Source of the DNA: Spirometra erinaceieuropaei
Taxonomy: Eukaryota; Platyhelminthes; Cestoda; Diphyllobothriidea; Diphyllobothriidae
DNA: 64,000 nucleotides
NCBI GenBank assembly: GCA_902702965.1
Contig: CACRXP010000384.1
Location: 495,593-559,592, forward strand
Direction: 5' to 3'
Below are positions 56,556 to 64,000 of the stretch, one piece after another. Each line of letters begins with the position of its first letter. Positions within the stretch are counted from its first letter, which is position 1. A model generated the notes under the pieces. That model made no database searches. It saw nothing but the letters and a program-made list of their open reading frames with translations, and was not told the DNA's origin. Position numbers and translations under genes: made by a program.

Positions 56556-57082
56556 TGGGTTGGAGACAATAAGAAATACAATTGAAAATTTTATTGAAAT
56601 ATAACAAGTAATATCATAACAACGGGATTTGTCAAGGTTACAGAGGTGGGGTGGTAATTTAGTGGACACTGTTATACAAATCCAGCTTCCTCTTAAAGAC
56701 CTCGACGGAAGCAGACATAACGAAATTTACAGGCAGGGCGTTCCAAGCTTCTAGCACTCTGTTAGAGAAGAAGAACTTTCGTGTGTCCAGCCTGGCCCCT
56801 GTCACACGTAGTTTGAAAGGATGGCCTCGAAGGTTTGTGATGGTTGCTAACTGGAAGAAGTCCCCCGGTACGAGGCTGCAGTCCTGACCGATAATGATAC
56901 GAAAGGCTTATATCAGGTCACCCCCTAACTGCCTGTAACTCAAGGGAAAGAGATCAAGGTTAGCTAACCGCGTTGCATATGGTAGTGAACCATGTCCTGC
57001 CACAAGTTTCGTTGCACGCCTTTGAACCCTTTCAAGGATGCTGAAGCCCTTTGCGGTCCAGGGTCTCCAAGCTTGGAACGAG
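56556..57082 (-). mobile_element. CR1/Jockey-like LINE 3' relic
   Basis: Translating the minus strand gives [20 protein letters not shown], then [27 protein letters not shown] and FFSNRVLEAWNALPVNFVMS. These follow the C-terminus of the LINE at 7297-8418 step by step. A TAA near 56910 interrupts the frame. The 5' part is missing. The 3' end lies at about 56560 inside a PLE. It is older than the 7.3 kb copy. Confidence 0.85.
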
Positions 57083-57084
57083 TC

Positions 57085-58060
57085 AGAATCTGAACGTGTA
57101 ACTGATAATCAATTTCCTTAGTCTAGTTAAAAACGACTCCTTTATATAACGCGCCTACCTGAATACAATAAGTAGACGCCGAGTCCACTTTAAAGAGGAC
57201 TTTGAGGACTTGACTGTTCCGTCTTCACCGTCATTGGCGGGGATTCGATATGCAAACCTATTGAGAAAATAGAGCTCACGGATCTCTGTAATATGGAAAG
57301 GATGTTGATATCCGCTTTATCAGTAGGGCGAATTTAGGAGAAGACTGACTTAATCCGCTGGACAGCATTGAGAAGATTCCAATTTCTGCCGTATTTTTGT
57401 CCCGTCACTTAAACGAGACGACGAAACGGACCAGGCATTTAAATGCCGCGAATTAGGGGCGTGTAAACGGTCGGAATATAGCAAATCCAGAATTATCGAT
57501 TAAGGATGGCCCGATTGGTTAAAATGGTATGCGATGAGCGAATATGATCAGAACTCTTTTTTCAACCTTACTGTTTAACACACCTCTGGCTCCAAAGATT
57601 ACACTAACCATAAATAGAATCATTTTCCTCAGGCCAGTCGAAAACGCCTCCTTGATATTACGCGCCTACCTGAATAAAATAAGTTGAGTAAAATAAAAGG
57701 GGAGGCTTACATTTACGCTCGCCGCCCGTTCCCATCTGAAGATGGACTTCTGCACCAGTTCGAAAGTTATAAATAAGTAACCTGCTCCGATGCGCAATTA
57801 GTGCTACTCATCCTTAATGAAGTGTACATCTGGATGCCCTGCGACTCTCAGAAAGGGCTATACGTTAAGCCCTAAAGCCTAACATTTCCGTCAAGTCTTT
57901 CCCCGACAGATTCGGATAGTGCCAAGTTTCAGGTGGAAGATAACACAGGAAATTCTCTCCTGACAGTGGTTGATTTCTGTAATATCTAATTCCCAAAAGA
58001 GGATCATATATTTGAGCAACAAACTAAATGGTAAGGTGCATGTTGGTGCCGAAAAACACA
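57085..58060. other. Unassigned, with a dispersed direct repeat
   Basis: A 60-bp block with ACGCGCCTACCTGAATACAA at 57152 recurs at 57665 (ACGCGCCTACCTGAATAAAA), with similar sequence before it (AAAACGACTCCTTTATAT, AAAACGCCTCCTTGATAT). No coding sequence recognised. Confidence 0.4.
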
Positions 58061-58200
58061 AGGGAGGCTGTTTATAACATACTGCGTATATCTTGCGCAG
58101 CTTTGCGGCTGTTGGTTGGGTTCGAGAGAGAGCCCGTATGGCACAACGGATCGTGTGAGTTTCGTAAGAACGATCGGTGTGCGCCCCTACCATAGTTAAA
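58060..58200 (+). repeat. Stand-alone three-hairpin module
   Basis: GGGTTCGAGAGAGAGCCC and CGATCGGTGTGCGCCCC identify it. The GGAAC stem has decayed (GGATC/GTTTC). No tRNA part. Confidence 0.65.
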
Positions 58201-58204
58201 TGTG

Positions 58205-58870
58205 CACTGACCGTATTGTCTATTCTTAGGTACGACACTGGTCAGTGAAATGTTAAACAAACTTTTAACTTGTCTGAAGGCTTCATTTCGACAGCGCGTC
58301 CGGTTTGCAGTTGGTCCTCTCGAATTTATTCTCCCCGCTGGTCTACCAATCGCAAGTTTCAAGCCGGAATTCGGAAACATTAATCAAGTACATGGTTAAT
58401 GAATAGTCAGACATCTGTTACGCATGCCTATCTGCTTAAATACACCTTCTACTAGATATCATACTGTTCCTGCGCCTTCCTGTTAACTATGCATGTGGAG
58501 TGTTGAGAGGACCACACTCACGTTAACACTTGAGCTTTATTCTCCGCAGTAAGCTGCACAAACAAACGCACACATTCATCTCTTCTTCTGATATAGGCCT
58601 GTCAGTAAAAGGAACTACAAAATTAACGTTCGATGACATTTATCATCGCCTTTTACAATCCTCAGTATGTTATTTGACTTTAGATCTCGCCGCATTATAT
58701 ACAGCCTCTGCATGCTATGCTTTCCCGCCGATGCAGTCTGAGAATTTCTCCCTCAAGCAGCACTTAGATTCAGCTTACGCTTAAATTATTTTACCGCTAC
58801 AGCGCTAACCACAGAACCTGGGAGCTGCCTCATATCTCCTACAATCAACTAGTGGACGGTCATTCCGAGC
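58205..58870. other. Unassigned stretch
   Basis: Nothing recognised. Confidence 0.35.
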
Positions 58871-58877
58871 ATAAATA

Positions 58878-59565
58878 CAGTAGATGTGATAATTTGTGAA
58901 CTGTTAACCTAAATTCTCAAACTCGTTTCAGACCCGAAAAGATTACTTAAATAGGGTTGTAAGATTATTTACCGTAGAGCATAATTGCAATATAATTCAG
59001 TTATCGTGGGATGACGGCCTTTGAATGAACTTCCATCCGGCAGTCTGCAAAAACTACATTCTGCAAAGAATGGCTACATATGTAGCATGAATTTGTGCCA
59101 TTAATTTTCAGCGCCCGTAGGCATTCAAATATATTTCATACAAATGGTTAATCGAAATATGCATTCATTTGAAAGAAAATTACGCCTTATTTAAATTCTG
59201 TACTAGAAGGAAGGGTATAACTAGGTTTCAAAAGACATATCCAACTCCCGAATAATTTGGAAGCCAACTTGCCGTTACGTTTACATCCGGAGTTTCCAAA
59301 ATGCAAGCTGTATATGTTCCATCTATAAAAATCATGCATTTGTATATGCCATGAAGAGCACACCATATGGGGTTTATGAAATTTATTAGTGCATTTGAGC
59401 CACAATGTAGACTTTCCAAGCAGCATCAGTAAATGTGGACACACCATGTTTCATGAACGGGCATTCCATTGTCTTAAAAAGTCTCATAAATTGAAACTAT
59501 TTAAAACCGAAGTATAACCTTCACTCTGGTACAAAATTTGAAGAACACCTTATTTACTGAGTAAG
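58878..59565. mobile_element. Foldback transposon copy 5, truncated
   Basis: Starts TA|CAGTAGATGTGATAA and follows the left arm, loop and inner part of the right arm (TTTAAAACCGAAGTATAACC, GAAGAACACCTTATTT), then stops at about 59565. It is more diverged than the other copies. Confidence 0.7.
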
Positions 59566-59569
59566 AGAC

Positions 59570-59735
59570 GTGGTGTGCAGTCCGAGGTGACAAAAGGAAA
59601 ATGTAGGAGGCCCTTCGGAAAATCTAGATGCACTTGTGAATTTTCAAGTTGGTAACACCAACACGTCGTCAGACGAAACAAATAGAATAGAAAGTGAAAT
59701 CGATAAAACAGGTCGGTTTGAGTGACAGGACGATT
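59570..59735 (-). mobile_element. PLE tail, AATT family
   Basis: Short tail with hammerhead, next to the truncated foldback element. Shares GGTGTGCAGTCCGAGGTGA with 33295-33312. Confidence 0.55.
59630..59680 (-). ncRNA. Hammerhead-ribozyme-like motif, AATT class, apparently complete
   Basis: Minus strand: CTGACGA (59672-59666), hairpin GTTGGT/ACCAAC, then GAAAATTC (59645-59638). Stem III is the self-complementary AATT with C at the cleavage position. Confidence 0.6.
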
Positions 59736-60020
59736 GTTCCGACCGTCGAGTTTGACGATGTCCACCGTGTGCTCCACTGTAAGGTGAGAGCAGGGACGGT
59801 GACTTGCGCGTGAATTAGTTTATAGGGATAGTAGATTGCATGGAATCTACTGAACTCTCTCCTCCCCATTCTCCACTTGGACCCGGTGACAAGACAGAGT
59901 CGAAAAGATCGGGGGTTGGAGGAGGGCGCCGGAGCTGCACCTAGGCGTGCCACCATACCCCCTGGTCCACACAGCAAATGATCAGGATTTTTAGCCAACA
60001 ACAACAACACCCCAACAGGA
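59735..60020 (+). repeat. Repeat R4 copy
   Basis: Start block GACGATGTCCACCGTGTGCT, then GACCCGGTGACAAGACAGAG, CCTGGTCCACACAGCAA and ACAACAACAACA near 59999 in the family order. Confidence 0.75.
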
Positions 60021-60024
60021 GCCA

Positions 60025-60244
60025 GAGTTACGAGGATGACTGAACAGCCATGCTTCTACCGGCAGGGAACCAGATGTTAGAGAACTGCCAGCGCATAACA
60101 GGCTGCGAGGACCATGGTTTGCTGATACTGGCCTAGCACACACCTACAGAACTTTTGAGCTATAACGGCCACACGTGGTCCTGCATATAACCTGAGTCGT
60201 CACCCTTCAAGGTTAGGCAGCCAAACAGTCTTCGACTAAGAGGC
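60025..60244. other. Unassigned stretch
   Basis: Nothing recognised. Confidence 0.35.
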
Positions 60245-62690
60245 ACTACCCATAGAGTACACACACACTCTCCACACATACATGATAGTGTCTCAGATCG
60301 CTCGAGTGAACCGCTTCAGCTTGTCTCTCAACCCACCGGTCCGCTACTCTACACAAACACATGCACAACTGGGCGGACTGCGAGCACTGAGTTGGGGCGT
60401 CAGTCGGCTCCCTTCCGAGCCACGGAGCTAAGCGCACCGGAGGACTCTCAGACTCCAATCGCGCATACAGCTGGGGGGCCGCATAGAGAAGGGGCCGACA
60501 CGGATGCTTACCACTTGCGTACGAGATGGCGGTTGGGTGTTTGAGGTTGGCGATAATAATTCGCGGAGAGATGTAAGTGAGGGAAGGTGTGATAGTGTGA
60601 TGCAGCCGGCGGTGGTCTACCGTAGGTTTTCGTGGACACGCATGTGGCCTAATAGGTCCATGCGGTGAATGATTGTGAAAATGCAATGTGGACAGTGGAA
60701 GCGCATGCGGCGAGTATAGGTTAGTGCTCCAGGCACTGAGTCTTCAGTCTCTGTGCAATGGATTCGCAAGCGACCGACCAGGCCGATGCATGAGGCGGAT
60801 GTGCGGGGACAGTGTGAGCATGAGAAGTCGGCGGTGTCAATGTCATCTTCGGTGGTGGTGCTGGTGGTGGCTGCTGGTTGTGGTGGTGGGCGCGATGGGC
60901 GACAGAGTGTGGGTTAAAGTTGGTTTGCAATATGTGGTGAGTGTGATGGAGCTGGTTGAGGTGGGCGCGCTAGTCTGCGGAGCGAGGGCGGAGCAAGGCA
61001 TGGTGGGTGTGCTGAGTGTTTCAGGGCTGCGGTTGATCCCGCTCTCGTAGACACGCATGTGGCCGAATAGGCCCATGCGGTGCATGAATATGCAAGGACA
61101 GTGTGGACAGTGGTGGCGAATGCGGCGGGTGCAGTTTGGTGCTCCAGGCACTGGGTCGCCAGTCTCTGTGCGATGAATTTGCAAGTTACCGACCCGGCCG
61201 ATGTGTGAGGTGAAGGTGCGGTCGCAATGAGGACAGGTATAGACCTGATCCTCACCACTGGTGTCGACGGTGGCGTCAGGATTGTGTGTCATGTTGATTT
61301 GTGTGGCGGACGCCACAGCGGCTGACGTTAAGGCAGTAGGAGAGGAGGATGAGGGTGGAATTGGTGGTGCAGAAGGGCGGTCAGAGTTGGTTGACGACGT
61401 ACAAAGCGAGGACGACGTGTGCGGATGGACGACGGTTGGTGCAGTCCAGGTGCTGCAATTGGTCCGAAGGTGTCTAACAAGTCCAATTGGCGCCCAGAAT
61501 GTCAATGGGCACCGTGGACACGTTAGGGCGGTTGAGCGTTGGAGTTGCGAGGTGGGTGCAGCTGATATTTGCGTGCTTCTCGTTTGGCTTTCGCGGTCGC
61601 GATGCGCTTTGCCTCGTAGATCGCTCCGCATATCTTCACTGTCCTCCTCCAGGTCGGTAGGTCTCGAGCGAGGTCTTCGCAGTTGGCCGTACTTATCTGC
61701 AGACGCTTTAGAAAAGTCTTTAGAATGTCCTTATATCGACGGATTTGGCCTCCTTGGCAGCGGGAACCCGTGGCGACATCTCCATAGAAGGCTCGTTTCG
61801 ATAACCGCTCGATGTCTGTCCGCACGAGATGGCCGCTCCAACGCAGTTGCAGTTGTCTCAGCATGACAAAGATACTGAGGATCCCCTTCCACTCAAATAC
61901 GTCAGTGTCGGGTGCTCGGTCAGAAGGATGACGGAGCTGGTGGTTTCCTTTCCGTTTGTATAGATGCAAGATTGTGGCTTATTTCAAATTCTGTAGGACT
62001 TCCCTTTGACGCCACGTCTCCTGGAAGAGTGCTGTCAGATGATCCATGAGTTGGGGGTCACCGTGCTTGTAGGTCCCAGCAGGGATCGTGTCCGATCCGG
62101 GCGCTTTAACGCTGGAGAGCTGCTCCACGGCCCTAATGGTTTCATGGGGAGAGGGGGGGTTGTCGAGGTCGACTTTGGTCTCCACTTGCGGCAGACAGGC
62201 GGTAGCGATGTCGGAGATGGCGGAGGAACGGTTGAGGACGCCTCAGAAGTGTTCGGCCCACCGCTATAGACTTGGCGTCTTCTCAGTGGGTAGGGTATTG
62301 CGGCGGCCCTAAGAAGAGGTGTAGTACCTTTGATCGGCGGACGGTAGGCAACTTTGATCGCAGAGAAGAAGTTCTTCCATTTATTGCGGACCGCGTAGCT
62401 TTGGATCTCCTCGGCCTTGCGTCCTGCATTTCGCACAGTCGCTGTTGCATAAGGCGGCGACTACGGTAGAAAGCAGCTTTCTGGAAGGTTGTCTAGCTGT
62501 TGAGGTAGCTCGTTGCTGAAATGGAGATGGCGAGCAAGCAAAGAAAACAGGGTATTATCCAACTGACCGTGCGTCCTGCATCTCGCGCAGGCGTTGTTGT
62601 ACATTACGGCGATTAGGGTAGAAAGCAGCTCTGTTGTCACCTGTGGGGCTATCGACGCGAGCCTTGTGCAGGCGGTTTCTCACACACACA
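60245..62690 (-). mobile_element. RTE-like LINE with C-terminal zinc fingers, catalytic core deleted
   Basis: Order on the minus strand: RT N-terminal part (QQRLREM block near 62600, KAEEIQSYAVRNKWKNFFSA at 62410, TIRAVEQLSSVKAPGSDTIP at 62135, HLYKRKGNHQL at 61965). This is joined directly to APDTDVFEWKGILSI and WSGHLVRTDIERLSKRAFYG at the far C-terminal end, so the polymerase core including the FADD motif is missing. A second frame carries C2H2 fingers (CPHCDRTFTSHIGRVGNLQI, CPHCPCIFMHRMGLFGHMRV with one His lost). The end of coding is near 60617. A 60-bp block with AGATGCAGGACGC-like sequence is doubled (62424-62482, 62570-62627). Dead element. Confidence 0.85.
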
Positions 62691-62900
62691 AACGACATTT
62701 CGTCTGTTTCGACGATGTTCACCGTTTGCTCCACACGAAGTCGGAGCGCGTGAGTCAGATTAAGGTTGTAGTAGGCTTGCGCAGAATCTACCGTACTCTC
62801 TCTTCCCCATTCCCCACCTAGACCCGGTGTTAAGTCAGAGTCACGAAGACCGAAGGTGGGGGGCGGGCGCCGATGTCCAGCGGTGAGTTCACCCGACGGT
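62690..62900 (+). repeat. Repeat R4 copy between two RTE elements
   Basis: GACGATGTTCACCGTTTGCT and GACCCGGTGTTAAGTCAGAG identify it. No (CAA)n part is present. Confidence 0.7.
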
Positions 62901-64000
62901 CATAGTAGGTCTCTCGCTTGCTTGCAGGTGCATACTACGCCCAGAGTCCCTTTGCTGGTGCCTAACTCTCATATGTGGCTCCCTGGAGCTAGGCTTCGCC
63001 TAGCGGTCACACCCAGGTAACCGACTCGAACGGCGGGCTAAACCAGTTGAGGGTATCCGTGTGTGCTTCTGGGCGCACGGTAATGTGAACTGCGCTGGCC
63101 GGATGGATCTGTGCATCGGCATCGTGGAGACGAGGCTCCGCCTGGAGGGCACAAGTATACGGCGAGTAGTTCTTCCACTACACCAAAGCCATGGTCCATT
63201 GTGGAGTTCGGCAGCGTCTGACACAACCGAGCAGGCCTAATTAGGGCTGGCATTGCTTACCCTTGCGAGGGCGAAGTGGCTAGAAAAGGTGCCCTAAACA
63301 AATGCTGGAAAACAACGTTGTCTGCAGGCTGACCGTGGTCGCAGACGTTAAACTCACGGTTGAAACAACCAAAGAAGAAACAAAGCACTCCATCTCTTCC
63401 TCCTTCTTCCCGCCGGCCCACTCGCCAGACTGGTACGGTTAGTCCGTTCACTCTGACAGTCTGGAATATTCGTTCTCACTCAGACAATTCGAGGAGCAAC
63501 CGACCAGAAAGGAGGACGGCGCTAGTGGCTCGGGAGCTGCCGCGCCACAAGTTGGACAACGCTCCAATCAGCGAGACGCCGTCCTCCGAGAAAGGCCAGC
63601 TAGAAGATGTGAGTGCCAGCTACACCTCCTTCTGGAGCGTTCGCCCCATGGCAGAGCGACTAGACGTGGCTATCGCCTTTGCAACCCGGAACGACCTCGT
63701 GGGACGACTGCCCTGTCTGCCGCAGGGCATCAACGATCACCTCACGAGCCTCCGCCTGCTTCGTCGGGAAGGCGAATTCGCCACCATCATCAGCGACTAC
63801 GCTCTGTCGATGACCAGCCCTGACGCCGCAAGGGACAACTTCTAGGAGGACCTGCGCGCCCTCCTGGCGACTGTGTCGACAGCAGATACGTTGATTGTCC
63901 TTGGTGACTTCAACGCCCGCATCAGCACAGAGCATGCTTCTGGAAAGGTATGCTGGGTCCCCATGGTCTCCGCGGCACAAACGACAATGACCTGCTCCTC
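62900..64000 (+). mobile_element. RTE-like LINE 5' end: leader and endonuclease domain, runs off the window
   Basis: 62900-63350 is untranslated leader. From about 63360 the frame reads LTVWNIRSHSDNSRSNRPER, ISETPSSEKGQLEDV and LVGRLPCLPQGINDHLTSLR. These are the Asn and Glu blocks of an apurinic-type (EEP) endonuclease. TAG at 63843 (from a Tyr codon) interrupts it. The frame then continues through [13 protein letters not shown] near 63891-63929, the GDFNA motif. A frameshift follows near 63945. Together with the minus-strand copy it completes most of the family's domain order. The copy is inactive as read. Confidence 0.85.

Noticed and set aside
61261..61866. 201-codon plus-strand ORF
   Set aside because: It is the shadow of the minus-strand RTE element (zinc fingers and RT C-terminus).
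1..64000. CRISPR arrays, rRNA genes, prokaryotic operons
   Set aside because: None seen; tandem units here are long, diverged and eukaryotic in context.

Overview
This is eukaryotic, repeat-dominated DNA. The evidence is spliced exons with GT/AG borders, AATAAA signals, many non-LTR and Penelope-like retroelement (PLE) relics, tRNA-derived short repeats, degenerate TTAGGG/CCCTAA tracts and microsatellites. The retroelement mix points to a flatworm: an RTE-type LINE with C-terminal C2H2 fingers, CR1-like LINEs, and PLEs with a GIY-YIG nuclease and hammerhead-like tails. A diphyllobothriidean tapeworm is the best guess from memory of such proteins; this is inference, not proof.

The part that looks like host coding sequence is small. 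A family of secreted proteins has three members: 5415-6621 (+), 14460-15055 (+, exon 1 not found) and 30563-32187 (-). They share one exon layout: a signal-peptide exon ending in phase 1, a middle exon with C-x12-C, a short second intron of about 100 bp, and a last exon of exactly 258 nt ending in Ala-Cys-stop. A second, less certain minus-strand family has exons at 18787-19008, 39823-41125 and 42420-43363; the last is frameshifted. I recognise neither family.

Layout: 1-5340 repeats and a PLE foldback; 5.35-6.73 kb secreted gene 1; 7.3-8.4 kb CR1 LINE; 9-12.2 kb low-copy direct repeats; 12.6-13.6 kb foldback transposon; 14.4-15.2 kb secreted gene 2; 15.4-17.3 kb PLEs; 19.6-29.2 kb nested duplications; 30.5-32.2 kb secreted gene 3; 33.4-35.7 kb a PLE split by a foldback transposon; 35.7-43.4 kb duplicated blocks with the second gene family; 43.5-56.5 kb dense PLE, LINE and SINE mosaic with an assembly gap at 52943-53078; 56.5-64 kb LINE relics, ending in the 5' end of an RTE element that runs off the window.

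The most unusual signals are these. (1) Many hammerhead-ribozyme-like motifs lie in PLE tails, and their would-be stem III is a loop-less self-complementary tetranucleotide (ACGT, AGCT or AATT by family). (2) PLE copies repeatedly take a foldback form with an inverted tail at the 5' side. (3) A ~105-nt three-hairpin module exists alone and fused to a tRNA-Arg-like module; one copy sits in a PLE ORF with a 6-bp target duplication. (4) A TA-inserting foldback transposon family has a paralogous empty site within the window. (5) The unassigned secreted protein family itself. Most other coding sequence here is decayed transposon.
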